From Trebonia sp036501515 (GTDB lineage Bacteria > Actinomycetota > Actinomycetes > Streptosporangiales > Streptosporangiaceae), in the NCBI GenBank assembly GCA_036501515.1, contig DASYAD010000209.1:1-64000 (forward strand): 64,000 nucleotides of DNA. Direction: 5' to 3'. Numbering within the stretch: the first letter of the stretch is position 1; each line of letters begins with the position of its first letter. Below, piece after piece: positions 35,651 to 44,315 of this stretch. Below the pieces are notes generated by a model. The model did not search any database. It had not been told where the DNA came from and was given only the letters and a program-made list of their open reading frames with translations. Both the position numbers and the translations under genes were made by a program.

Positions 35651-35753
35651 GGTTCCCTGAGCTCCCCGGTTGCTCCAGGTGCGTGAGTTCACCAGCGTGT
35701 CGCAGCGCGACACCTTCAGCGGCCGGGCTCTCTCTGTGGTCTGGTCCATCGTG

Positions 35754-35793
35754 TCAGGTGAGGCGCGCGCCGGACTGCGCAGGCCTCACCTGA
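35754..35793. terminator. Strong stem-loop after jetD
   Basis: TCAGGTGAGGC (35754-35764) pairs perfectly with GCCTCACCTGA (35783-35793). It lies between jetD and the convergent solute-binding-protein remnant and can serve both strands. Confidence 0.7.
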
Positions 35794-35803
35794 TGGCTAC
35801 GTG

Positions 35804-36090
35804 TTACTTGCTCGCGATCTGCGAGTCCCACTGCAGGGTGAGGTTGGCAAAGTTCTGCCCGACCCACGTCCAGTTCATTGGCGTCAGCGTTACCCCCGAC
35901 TCCGGAAGCATGTAATTGGCTAGGTTCGGCGCCACGGTCACGTCAGATCGAATCGGGCCGAATCCCATGTCCGGGGCGAGGCACTTCTGAACCTGCTGTG
36001 AGAGCACGAAGTTGACGAATTTGTACGCGGCGCTGATGTGCGGCGAATTCTGCGCGATTATGGCGCCGATGGCCAGGGTGAATGTGCCGT
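35804..36090 (-). pseudogene. C-terminal fragment of an extracellular solute-binding protein
   Basis: About 95 codons ending at 35804 read as the last part of an ABC-transporter substrate-binding protein. Upstream codons give AIGAIIAQNSPHISAAYKF, followed by VNFVLSQQVQKCLAPDMGFG and NWTWVGQNF near the end. There is no start or signal peptide. Homology stops near 36090, where an alcohol-dehydrogenase fragment of the opposite strand begins. Confidence 0.65.
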
Positions 36091-36097
36091 CCTTTGG

Positions 36098-36585
36098 CTG
36101 TGCCGACCGGCTGGGGCTCGGCGGTGTACGCGGCCGGGGTGCTGGCTGGCCAGACTGTAGTGATCTATGGATGCGGCGGCGTGGGGGCGAACGCGGTGCA
36201 GGGCGCTGCGCACGCGGGTGCGGCGCGCGTGGTGGTTGTCGACCCGGTGCCCTTCAAGCGGGAGATGGCCAAGGTCTTCGGTGCGACCCACACGTTCGGC
36301 AGCCACGAGGAGGCATTGCCGTTCGTCAACCAGGCGACTTGGGGGCAGCTAGCCGACCACGCCATTGTCACCGTGGGCGTGAGCAGCTCGGAGGTCGTCA
36401 ACCAGGCGGCCTCGATCATCGGGAAGACGGGCAGTGTGAACCTGGTTTCGGTTGGCCGGGCCGAGGAACACCAGATCGCCATGAACGGCAAGACGGTGCG
36501 CAGCCGCTACCGGCTTGACCAGGTGAACGAGGGCTACAGTGACATGCTCGCGGGAAAGAACATCCGCGGTGTGATCGAGCACCCC
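36098..36585 (+). pseudogene. Zn-dependent alcohol dehydrogenase fragment with internal deletion
   Basis: The frame enters at the VPTGWGSAVYAAG segment of medium-chain dehydrogenases, so the catalytic GroES-like N-terminal domain is missing. It continues through the intact NAD-binding glycine motif (YGCGGVGANAVQ) and DHAIVTVG. After VGRAEEHQIAMNGKTV it jumps directly to RYRLDQVNEGYSDML. About 40 residues of the normal chain (the segment before the Rossmann end) seem lost in frame. It ends GKNIRGVIEH, the usual C-terminus. Translation from ATG 36082 is possible but the product could not bind zinc. Confidence 0.7.
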
Positions 36586-36690
36586 TCGCCTGAGCGCAAC
36601 GCCGGCGTCTCTATCGTCCGCGACGGAAAGATCGTCGCGGTCCGCGAATACACCGGCGCCCAGCACGCAGCGCAGAACTTTTTCCCCTAC
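36586..36690 (+). pseudogene. SnoaL-like C-terminal fragment fused to the dehydrogenase remnant
   Basis: In the same frame, right after GVIEH, the reading becomes VSIVRDGKIVAVREYTGAQH. This matches the C-terminal strand pair of SnoaL/NTF2-like proteins. It runs into the upstream region of the methyltransferase gene, and the shared frame stops at 36747. Confidence 0.55.
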
Positions 36691-36700
36691 TATTCCTGTC

Positions 36701-37480
36701 GTGGCGCAGTTCGACCCTTCTGTCCCGAGCATCGCGCGGGTCTATGACTATTTCCTTGGCGGCAAGGACAATTTCGCGGCCGACCGCGCGCTGGCGGGGC
36801 AGCAGATCGCCATCGCCCCGCTCATCCCGGTCATGGCGCGGGAGAACAGGCAGTTCCTGTCCCGCGCCGTGACCTGGGCCGCCGGCCAGGGAATCGACCA
36901 GTTCATCGACCTCGGCTGCGGCATGCCGACGGGACCGAACACGCATGAGTCGGCCCGCGCGGTGCTCCCGGCCGCGCGGGTGGCCTACGTGGACAACGAC
37001 CCGGTGGTCCTCGGTCACCTGGACGCGCTGACCGCCAAGGGCAACCCCGGCGTCACGGTGGTGGCCGGCGATATCCGCGAGCCGGAACAGATACTCGGCG
37101 CGCTCGGCGGCGGCATCGACCTGGGCAGACCCGCCTGCCTGGTCCTCGGTTACCTGCTGCACTTCGCCACCGCCGATGCCGCGCGCGACCTCGTGGCCGG
37201 CTACACGGCCGCCCTTGCGGCGGGCAGCTGCGTGGTCATCTCGGTCGTGCACGCCGACAGCGACGCCGCCGACGAAGGCTTCGGCGGCTACTCCAAGTCG
37301 GTCGCCCCGGTCTACAACCACTCGGCGGCGGACTTCGCCCGTTTCTTCGGCCCGCTCGAACTGGTACCGCCGGGCGCGGTCGACGCGCGCCGGTGGCAGC
37401 CGGACTGGGAAGGCAGCGTGGCGCTGAAAAAGCGCGAGGGGTACGTGCTTGCCGCCGTCGCCCGGGTAGCAGCCCCCTAA
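36701..37480 (+). CDS. DUF574/SAV_2177-type SAM-dependent methyltransferase (copy 1)
   Basis: This 259-residue protein begins with the family signature PSVPSIARVYDYFLGGKDNFAADR. The SAM-binding core follows: FIDLGCGMPTGPNTHE, then VAYVDNDPVVLGH and VVAGDIREPE. Family members are abundant in actinobacteria and their substrates are mostly unknown; some act in natural-product methylation. The start is GTG 36701. It is paralogous to the gene at 44316-45098. Confidence 0.88.
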   Translation: MAQFDPSVPSIARVYDYFLGGKDNFAADRALAGQQIAIAPLIPVMARENRQFLSRAVTWAAGQGIDQFIDLGCGMPTGPNTHESARAVLPAARVAYVDNDPVVLGHLDALTAKGNPGVTVVAGDIREPEQILGALGGGIDLGRPACLVLGYLLHFATADAARDLVAGYTAALAAGSCVVISVVHADSDAADEGFGGYSKSVAPVYNHSAADFARFFGPLELVPPGAVDARRWQPDWEGSVALKKREGYVLAAVARVAAP

Positions 37481-37497
37481 GAAAACCTCCGGTCATC

Positions 37498-37515
37498 CCG
37501 AACGGAGGCGGCTGA
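37498..37515. repeat. Copy of the dispersed GAACGGNNGCGGC motif
   Basis: CCGAACGGAGGCGGCTGAC lies between the methyltransferase and the SNF2 helicase. It matches the copies near 717 and 8808 at the GAACGG and GCGGCTGAC positions. Confidence 0.45.
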
Positions 37516-37570
37516 CACTGCCAGCGCCCGTGACCGCAGTCTGCGCAGTTCACCAGAAAGGCACGCCTCT

Positions 37571-39931
37571 GTGACCGGGACCGGCCAGCTTGACGTCAGT
37601 GCTCCGCCCGCCGATCCAGGCCCCCGCGCCGCCCGCGGCCTGATCAGGCGCGCGCAGAGCTTCAGCGCCGCGGTCGCCGCCCTGCTGCAGGCGCCGCAAG
37701 CCCGCCGTGCGGAAGCACAGCAGGCCTACCGGCCGCTGCAAGCCGAGGCCGCCCGCGAGCAGCTCGACCAGATGCCGCTCGACCGGCTCAAGGACGTCAC
37801 CCGCGGCCGCCTGATGCTCGGCACGCTCGAGGAGGCCGGCTTCCGCACGGTCGGCTCGGTCCTCGCCGCCGGCGAGACCGGGCTGGACAGCGTGCCCGGC
37901 GTCGGGCCGCAGACGGCCGCTCAGGTGACCGCCGCCGCCCGGCAGCTCGAGGCGGCCCTGGCCAGCACCGCGACCGCCAGGATCGACCCTGACCGGCGCA
38001 CGGTTCCGCAGACCCGGCTGCTGGCCGCGCTGCACGCCTACGAGCGGGCTCAGGCGGAGCTGCCGCCCAACGCGCCCGACCCGGCCCCGGTCAAGGCCGA
38101 GCTTGACGCGGCGCTGGGCGACGCCCGGCCGGCGGGCAGCAGGCTGCGGATGTTCTTCGCCGGGCCCGGCGGCAGGCAGCGCGCCCGCGACGGTCTTGGC
38201 CGGCTGACCGCGGTCCTCGGCTCGTCGCAAGCGGCCGAGCTGAACGCCCGGCTGCGGTCAGGCACCCCGGCGGAACCGGCGCCTGACCCGGCCGCGTTGT
38301 GGGACGACTTCCTCGCGCGGCCGGTCGCCTACAACGGCTTGCTTATCGACGTCGCCGGCCTCGCACCGGACGAGGAATCCGCGCAGGGGTTCCTTCCGGC
38401 CGACATCGCCGAGCGGGTCAACCGGCAGCCCTTGGACCTGGTCCTGGTGAGCGCGTCGCTGCGCGGTTACCAGGCGTTCGGCGCCAAGTTCGCGCTCGCT
38501 CAGCGGCGGGTGATCATCGGTGACGAGATGGGCCTGGGCAAGACCGTGCAGGCGCTGGCCGCGATGGCGCACCTGGCGGCCGTCCGGGCGGCGTCGGCGG
38601 CGGACGACGGGCCCGGTGCTGAGGCCGGGGCGGAACGCCGGAACGCGGGCCGCGGGCCGGCCTGGGGGCGAGGCCGCGCGCGGGCGGCCGCGGCCGGCCC
38701 GGCCCTTTTCCTCGTCGTCTGCCCGGCGAGCGTGCTGATCAACTGGACCAGGGAGATCGCCAGCCACACGAAACTGGCCGCGCACCGGCTGCACGGCGAC
38801 GACCGGGAGGCCGCCAGGCAGGCATGGCTCACCGAAGGCGGCGTCGGCGTGACGACCTACGAGGCGCTGCGCGCGATGCCGGTGCCCGAGGGCATCGAGC
38901 TGAGCATGCTGACCGTCGACGAGGCGCACTACGCGAAGAACCCGCGGACGCTGCGCACCAAGGCGGTCCGCGGCTGGGCGCGGGCCACCCCGCGGGTGCT
39001 GTTCCTGACCGGCACTCCGATGGAAAACCGGGTCGAGGAGTTCCGTTCTCTGGTGGACCATCTACGCCCGGACATCGCCGAATCGGTCAGCGACGTCGAC
39101 GGCGCGCTCGGCGGCGCCCGCTTCCGCCGCGCGGTCGCCGCGGTCTATCTGCGGCGCAACCAGGATGACGTGCTCGGCGAGCTGCCGCCGCGGCTGGAGA
39201 CCAGCGACTGGGTGCCGCTCGACGGCGCCGCCCTGGCCGTGTACAAGGACGCGGTCGCCGAGGGCAACATGATGAAGATGCGCCGCGCGGCCTTCACCAC
39301 CGAGCGGGCCGAGGACGGCACCCTCGACTACCCGAAGAAGCTCGACCGGCTGGTCGACATCGTGGAAGAGGCCACCGAGGACGGGCGCAAGGTGATCGTG
39401 TTCTCCTTCTTCCGCTCGGTCCTCGGCACGGTCATGACCGCCCTCGGCGACAAGGCGGTCGGCCCGCTCACCGGCGACGTGCCGCCGCCTGACCGCCAGG
39501 CCCTCATCGACGAGTTCACCCGGCGGTCAGGCCCGTCCGTCCTGGTCAGCCAGATCCAGGCGGGCGGCGTCGGGCTGAACATCCAGGCCGCGTCCGTCGT
39601 CGTCATCTGCGAGCCGCAGTGGAACCCCGCGATCGAGGAGCAGGCGGTCGCCCGCGCTCACCGGCTGGGCCAGCTGCGCCGGGTCGACGTGCACCGGCTG
39701 CTGGCCGAGGACACGGTCGACCAGCGGATGCTCGAGCTCACCAGCGCTAAGCGGGCCGAGTTCGACGAGTACGCCCGCCGTTCTGACCTGGCCGCCGCGA
39801 CACCCGACGCGATCGATATCTCCGACCTGTCGGCTGTCGCCGAGGTGGCCAGCCAGGCGGAAGCCGAGCGCCGGATCCTCGCCGCGGAGCGCGAGCGCCT
39901 CGGCCTGGCGCCGCGCGGCCGCACGAGCTAG
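37571..39931 (+). CDS. SNF2-family DEAD/DEAH-type helicase/translocase
   Basis: This 786-residue protein has an N-terminal helical part with a helix-hairpin-helix (LDSVPGVGPQTAAQV, about 98-112) and a SNF2 ATPase. Motif I is GDEMGLGKTVQAL (about 317-329), motif II is VDEAHYAKN (about 451) and motif III is FLTGTPMENR. Motif V (QAGGVGLNIQAA) and motif VI (QAVARAHRLGQ) follow. All motifs are intact. It should translocate on double-stranded DNA; the partner and role are unknown. GTG 37571 follows AAAGGCACGCC. The stop overlaps the convergent cvnD stop in a shared CTAG. Confidence 0.88.
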   Translation: MTGTGQLDVSAPPADPGPRAARGLIRRAQSFSAAVAALLQAPQARRAEAQQAYRPLQAEAAREQLDQMPLDRLKDVTRGRLMLGTLEEAGFRTVGSVLAAGETGLDSVPGVGPQTAAQVTAAARQLEAALASTATARIDPDRRTVPQTRLLAALHAYERAQAELPPNAPDPAPVKAELDAALGDARPAGSRLRMFFAGPGGRQRARDGLGRLTAVLGSSQAAELNARLRSGTPAEPAPDPAALWDDFLARPVAYNGLLIDVAGLAPDEESAQGFLPADIAERVNRQPLDLVLVSASLRGYQAFGAKFALAQRRVIIGDEMGLGKTVQALAAMAHLAAVRAASAADDGPGAEAGAERRNAGRGPAWGRGRARAAAAGPALFLVVCPASVLINWTREIASHTKLAAHRLHGDDREAARQAWLTEGGVGVTTYEALRAMPVPEGIELSMLTVDEAHYAKNPRTLRTKAVRGWARATPRVLFLTGTPMENRVEEFRSLVDHLRPDIAESVSDVDGALGGARFRRAVAAVYLRRNQDDVLGELPPRLETSDWVPLDGAALAVYKDAVAEGNMMKMRRAAFTTERAEDGTLDYPKKLDRLVDIVEEATEDGRKVIVFSFFRSVLGTVMTALGDKAVGPLTGDVPPPDRQALIDEFTRRSGPSVLVSQIQAGGVGLNIQAASVVVICEPQWNPAIEEQAVARAHRLGQLRRVDVHRLLAEDTVDQRMLELTSAKRAEFDEYARRSDLAAATPDAIDISDLSAVAEVASQAEAERRILAAERERLGLAPRGRTS

Positions 39932-40518
39932 ACCTGGCTGACCTGGCTGGCTCTGGTCATCACGTACCTGACCAGGCTGACGAGCACCTTCTTGACGGAG
40001 TCGCGGCTACGGGCGTCGCACAGCACGATCGGCACCTCGGGATTGAGCGTCAGCGCGATCCTGATGTCGTCGGGCTCGAACTGGGGCGCGCCGTCGAAAA
40101 CGTTGACCGCGATGATGAACGGCGTGCCGGTCCGCTCGAAGTAGTCGATCGAGGCGAAGCAGTCGGCGATCCGCCGCGTGTCGGCCATGATCACCGCGCC
40201 GATCGCGCCGACCGACAGGTCGTCCCACATGAACCAGAACCGCTCCTGGCCCGGGGTGCCGAAGAGGTAGAGCACGAGCTGCGACGCGAAGCTGATCCGG
40301 CCGAAGTCCATCGCCACCGTCGTGGTGGTCTTGGCGCTGACGCCCGCGGTGTTGTCAATGCCGACGCTGCGGTCGCTCAGCGGCTCCTCGGTCCGCAGTG
40401 GCCGTATCTCGCTGATCGCGCCGACCAGCGTGGTCTTCCCGACGCCGAAGCCGCCGGCGATCAGGATCTTGGCGGTCGACGGCACGCCCGCCTGGCCGTC
40501 AAAGGGATTCAAGTCCAT
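39928..40518 (-). CDS. cvnD: Conservon small GTPase (CvnD)
   Basis: This 196-residue Ras-like ATP/GTP-binding protein carries a P-loop (GGFGVGKTT), the switch II-like YLFGTPGQERFWFMW and AVNVFD in the NKxD position. It is the last gene of a four-gene conservon. Such GTPases associate with the membrane in a complex with CvnA-C that resembles eukaryotic G-protein modules. ATG 40518 is preferred to a TTG one codon before. It overlaps cvnC by 20 bp. Confidence 0.93.
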   Translation of the reverse strand: MDLNPFDGQAGVPSTAKILIAGGFGVGKTTLVGAISEIRPLRTEEPLSDRSVGIDNTAGVSAKTTTTVAMDFGRISFASQLVLYLFGTPGQERFWFMWDDLSVGAIGAVIMADTRRIADCFASIDYFERTGTPFIIAVNVFDGAPQFEPDDIRIALTLNPEVPIVLCDARSRDSVKKVLVSLVRYVMTRASQVSQV

Positions 40519-40876
40519 CAAGCACCATCCTCAGTAGGCGCTGGTCGGGCAGCGCCTGGCGCTGCGCGGAAATGATCCGCAGCATCCCGTCGGCGGTCAG
40601 GTCGCTCAGCAGGACCCGGACCACCCCCAGCGGCAGGTCAATCTCAGAGGTCAAGTCGACGACGGGGACGGGACGCCGGCACACCGCGAGAATCCGCCGG
40701 TGCTCGGGGCCGGGCCGGAAATGCTCGGACGGCCGCTCGCCGGTGGCCACCACGACGTCGATCAAGCCGAACGTCCCGGTGGCCTGGGTCCGGCCCTTGG
40801 TCAGCGCATAAGGGCGGACGACTGGTCCGGCTTCATGGTCGAACCAGCGCTCGCCGTACCCGTCGTGTGCGGTCAT
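40499..40876 (-). CDS. cvnC: DUF742 protein (CvnC)
   Basis: This 125-residue protein has the DUF742 pattern VVRPYALTKGRT near the N-terminus and a winged-helix-like LPLGVVRVLLSDL with a C-terminal LLRMVLDGLESL. It links the roadblock protein to the GTPase in conservons. Its ATG overlaps the cvnB stop by 4 bp (ATGA). Confidence 0.93.
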   Translation of the reverse strand: MTAHDGYGERWFDHEAGPVVRPYALTKGRTQATGTFGLIDVVVATGERPSEHFRPGPEHRRILAVCRRPVPVVDLTSEIDLPLGVVRVLLSDLTADGMLRIISAQRQALPDQRLLRMVLDGLESL

Positions 40877-41289
40877 TCCGCCGCTATCTCCTCGGGGAAT
40901 CTCGGCTCGGCGGCGAGGTACTTGCCCATCCGGCGGACCAGCATCGCCATCTCGTAGGCGATCAGGCCCACGTTCGGATCGGCGGAGGTGAGCACCGCCA
41001 GGCAGGTGCCCCTGCCCGCCGAGATGACGAAGAGGAAGGCCCGCTCCATCTCGATGATGGTCTGCCGCACCTCGCCGCCGTTGAAATGCCGCCCGGTTCC
41101 CCTGGCCAGGCTCTGCACGCCCGCCGCGAGGGCGGACAGGTGCTCCCCGTCCTCGCGGCTCAGTCCGTGCGATGCCGCCACTACCAGTCCGTCCCTGGAC
41201 AAGATGAGCGCCTGCTCGACGTGCTCGACCTGATTGACCAGGTTGTCAAGCAGCCAGCTGAGCTGTCCGGTGGTGTCAGTCTGTGCCAT
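40873..41289 (-). CDS. cvnB: Roadblock/LC7 domain protein (CvnB)
   Basis: This 138-residue roadblock/LC7 protein (LSWLLDNLVNQVEHVEQALI, then LVVAASHGLSREDGEHL) is of the MglB-like GTPase-activating fold. It lies 14 bp after cvnA and overlaps cvnC. Confidence 0.93.
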   Translation of the reverse strand: MAQTDTTGQLSWLLDNLVNQVEHVEQALILSRDGLVVAASHGLSREDGEHLSALAAGVQSLARGTGRHFNGGEVRQTIIEMERAFLFVISAGRGTCLAVLTSADPNVGLIAYEMAMLVRRMGKYLAAEPRFPEEIAAE

Positions 41290-41303
41290 GTGCCCCAGCC
41301 TCG

Positions 41304-43928
41304 CTATCGCTCAGTTCCGTTGTCCGTGCCGCTGGCCGGATCATCTAGGTTGTCGGCCCGCCCGCGCTCCCAGCCCTGCTGCATCAGGTCCATCATGCTG
41401 CGGGTGGCGTCGGGCGACCGCTCGTCAATGTCGGGGACCTGACTCGCGGCGGCGGCCTGCTGGTCGCGCTCACGGCGGCCCTTGAGCTGCGGTGCCAGGC
41501 TGGCCTGGGGGACGCGGACCGGCATACCGAGATGGCTGCTCCCGGCCGACCCGGTGCCCAGCACACTCTGGCTCCCGGTGTTCCGGGACACCGCGGGCTG
41601 GCTCCCCGGGTTCGGCGCCGCCGCGGGCTGGCCCGCCGGGCCCCGGCTGAAGGCGTCCGGCCAGGGCGCGTCCCAGGGCGGCCGTCCGGTCGTCTCCGTC
41701 TCCGTCGCCCGCGTCTGCGCTTGCGCCTGCAGTTGCGGCTGTGTCCGCGGCTCGTCGAGCTCCCACGGCGGCCGGGGCAGCGGCCGCGGCGCGGGCGCCA
41801 GGTCCCGCTCCTCGCCCTGGCCGGCCGCCGGGATCTCGGGCCGCCGCCCAGTCGCCGCCGCGGCGAGGCGGTGCCGTCCGGTCGCGCCGAACACCGGCAG
41901 CGGCCCCGAGGGAGACGGATCGGCGGAGCCGCCCGGCGGCAGGGCCGCGGCGGCCGGCTGACCGTCGCCCGTGCCGGCGAAGCCCGCGGGCAGCCCGGCT
42001 TCCTCCTCGCGCACGATCACGCCGAACGGCAGCACGAGGATGGCGGTCGTCCCGCCGTAGACGGACTGGCGCAGCGAGACCTTGACCGCGTGCCTGACGG
42101 CCAGCCTGCTGACCACGAACAGGCCGAGCTGGTCGCTGTTGGCGAGGTCGAACTCGGGCGGGCTGGCCAGCCGCCGGTTGATGTCGGCGAGCTCGTCGGG
42201 GCTGAGGCCGAGGCCGCGGTCTTCGATCTCCGCGACCAGGCCGGTACCCGCCCGGTCCGCCCTGACCTCGATCCTGGTGTTCGGCGGCGAGAACACAGTG
42301 GCGTTCTCCACCAGCTCGGCGACGAGGTGGATCAGGTCGTTGACCGCGTTGCCCGCGACCAGGTCGCGTGACTCGCTGAGCACGTCGACCCGGACGTAGT
42401 CCTCGACCTCGGCCACCGCGGCGCGGAGCACGTCGACGACGGGCACCGGATCGCGCCAGCCGCGGCCGGGCGTGGAGCCGGACAAGATGATCAGGCCCTC
42501 GGCGTGCCTGCGCATCCGGGTGGTGAGGTGGTCGAGGCGGAACAGGTCGGCCAGCGACCCCGGGTCGCTGGTCCGCCGTTCCATCGAGTCGAGCATGCTC
42601 AGCTGGCGGTGCAGCAGCGACTGGTTGCGCATGGAGATGTTCAGGAAGACCTGGTTGACCCCCTTGCGCAGCCGGGCCTGCTCGACGGCGGCCTCGACCG
42701 CCGCCTCCTGCACGGTGCCGAACGACCGGGCGATCTGCGAGATCTCGTCGATGCTGCTGCCCGCGGGCGTCGGCGACTCGGCCGCCACGTCCACGTCGTC
42801 ACCGCGCCGCAGCCGTTCGACCACTCGCGGCAGCCGCTCCTCGGCCATTCCGCGCACGCTGTTGTACAGCCCGGTCAGGTCGCCGGTGACCTTGCGGCCG
42901 AACCACAGCATCAGGAAGATCGACACGACAACGGCCGCCAGGCCGACGCCGCCCGCGAGGATCGCCTCGGTCAGCAGCCTGCTGCTGTTCGAGCTGCTCG
43001 CCGCCTCAAGCCGCGGTCCGTTGGCGGTCTGGGTGGCCTGCATGACCTGCGCGTACTGCGCCGAGACGGCTTCCCAGTCCTTGGCGTTGACCGCGATGGC
43101 CTGGTTGTCGGGTGTCTGCTCGATCTGCTGTTCCATCGCCGTGAACTGCTTGTACATCGGCGAGTTGACGGTGGTCGTGTAACCGGCGAGGAGCTGGCCT
43201 GACAGCAGGCCGAGGGCCGCGTTCAGCAGCGACTGCCGCTGAGCGGCGCTGCTGGTGAACAGTGCCCTGGCCGCGGGGCTCATCGTGCCCTGGGTGACCG
43301 AGAGAGCGGTGTCCGCGACCGCGATTTCCCGGCTGGCCATCTCAAGCGAGTACGCCGACGAGAGGGCGCCGACCGAGTCGGTCGCGAGTGAGGAACCGCG
43401 GGCCTGGGTCCCCGTGTAGTACGACTGGAACTGGGTGTCGACGATGTTGTCGTACGCCTGGAAGGCGGCGGCCGGGCTCAGCTTCCCGGCATCAATCGAT
43501 TTCCTGACTGCCCCGAGCTGCTGCAGGTCGGTCAGCAGCGAGTGCAGGACGGCCGTTTCGCTGGCGGACAGTGCGCCGCTCTCAGCCTGCAGCGCGACCT
43601 CGGCGGCGGGCAGCGACTGGTCCACGGTCTTCCTCGTGGCCAGGAGCGGTGCCTCCGAGGTCTTGCGGCCGCTGAGCAGCCAGGCATAGGTTTGCGCGCG
43701 CTCGGTCGGCAGCTCGTAGGTCACGGTGGCCACCGCGGCGCTGTCCAGCGCCGCGGTGCTGACACTGTAGGTGTGATTGCTGATCGCGGACGGAACGGTG
43801 AGGCTGGCCGAGAAGGCCCACAGCGCCACCAGGGAAATCAGCGGAACGGCAAACATGCCGATCAGGAACAACCGGATCGGCCGGGGCCGCATCGGCCGGG
43901 AGCGGAAAGGACGCCGGAAAGCCGCCAT
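41304..43928 (-). CDS. cvnA: Nitrate/nitrite-sensing-domain histidine kinase-like protein (CvnA)
   Basis: This 874-residue membrane sensor has a first TM helix (about residues 18-40). An extracytoplasmic NIT-like helical sensor spans about 50-310, with a second TM (about 325-347) and a HAMP-like stretch. The phosphoacceptor-region helices include MRNQSLLHRQLSMLD. The HATPase domain shows N-box LVAELVENATVFSP, G1 EDRGLG and GLFVVSRLA. The C-terminal 250 residues are Pro/Gln/Ala-rich and disordered, with TQPQLQAQAQTRATE. It heads the operon cvnABCD. In conservons the kinase is thought to scaffold the GTPase module. The upstream 387-bp AT-rich gap should hold the promoter. Confidence 0.92.
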   Translation of the reverse strand: MAAFRRPFRSRPMRPRPIRLFLIGMFAVPLISLVALWAFSASLTVPSAISNHTYSVSTAALDSAAVATVTYELPTERAQTYAWLLSGRKTSEAPLLATRKTVDQSLPAAEVALQAESGALSASETAVLHSLLTDLQQLGAVRKSIDAGKLSPAAAFQAYDNIVDTQFQSYYTGTQARGSSLATDSVGALSSAYSLEMASREIAVADTALSVTQGTMSPAARALFTSSAAQRQSLLNAALGLLSGQLLAGYTTTVNSPMYKQFTAMEQQIEQTPDNQAIAVNAKDWEAVSAQYAQVMQATQTANGPRLEAASSSNSSRLLTEAILAGGVGLAAVVVSIFLMLWFGRKVTGDLTGLYNSVRGMAEERLPRVVERLRRGDDVDVAAESPTPAGSSIDEISQIARSFGTVQEAAVEAAVEQARLRKGVNQVFLNISMRNQSLLHRQLSMLDSMERRTSDPGSLADLFRLDHLTTRMRRHAEGLIILSGSTPGRGWRDPVPVVDVLRAAVAEVEDYVRVDVLSESRDLVAGNAVNDLIHLVAELVENATVFSPPNTRIEVRADRAGTGLVAEIEDRGLGLSPDELADINRRLASPPEFDLANSDQLGLFVVSRLAVRHAVKVSLRQSVYGGTTAILVLPFGVIVREEEAGLPAGFAGTGDGQPAAAALPPGGSADPSPSGPLPVFGATGRHRLAAAATGRRPEIPAAGQGEERDLAPAPRPLPRPPWELDEPRTQPQLQAQAQTRATETETTGRPPWDAPWPDAFSRGPAGQPAAAPNPGSQPAVSRNTGSQSVLGTGSAGSSHLGMPVRVPQASLAPQLKGRRERDQQAAAASQVPDIDERSPDATRSMMDLMQQGWERGRADNLDDPASGTDNGTER

Positions 43929-44315
43929 AGTGCCTCACACGGGACAAGCACGTAGGAGGCGCCTGTCCGGCCGCTGCAGAGGAATGCGAAACAAAGCGCC
44001 CGTCTCGCCCGACGCCCCTGCCCGGCGGTAGCCGAGACCCCCCGGCGTGACCAACCAATAGTTCAACTTGCTCGTTAAGAATTGTTACGGTAGCAGCGCC
44101 CGCTTACGAATGTGTCGAAATGACGTCAGATGCTAAAAACCTGCCAAGACACGGGCATAACGGTCACCGAACGGATATAGGCGCATCGAATTTTCGCACT
44201 CATCTATATAAACAGTAAGTCTCATTAGCGCGTCGCGAACAGCCATTTTCCGATTTACCGCGGGCAGTTGCCTGCGGCGGCGCCTTGTCGGCATTCCGGG
44301 CGAAAGCCGCGTAAC
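43929..44315. other. Divergent AT-rich control region
   Basis: This 387-bp gap separates cvnA from the second methyltransferase. It is the most AT-rich stretch of the middle window, especially 44055-44265 (CTATATAAACAGTAAG, GCTAAAAACC). No ORF here looks real. Promoters for both genes are expected. Confidence 0.5.

Noticed and set aside
36082..36747. Intact Zn-dependent alcohol dehydrogenase gene
   Set aside because: The catalytic N-terminal domain is absent, about 40 internal residues are missing and the end is SnoaL-like.
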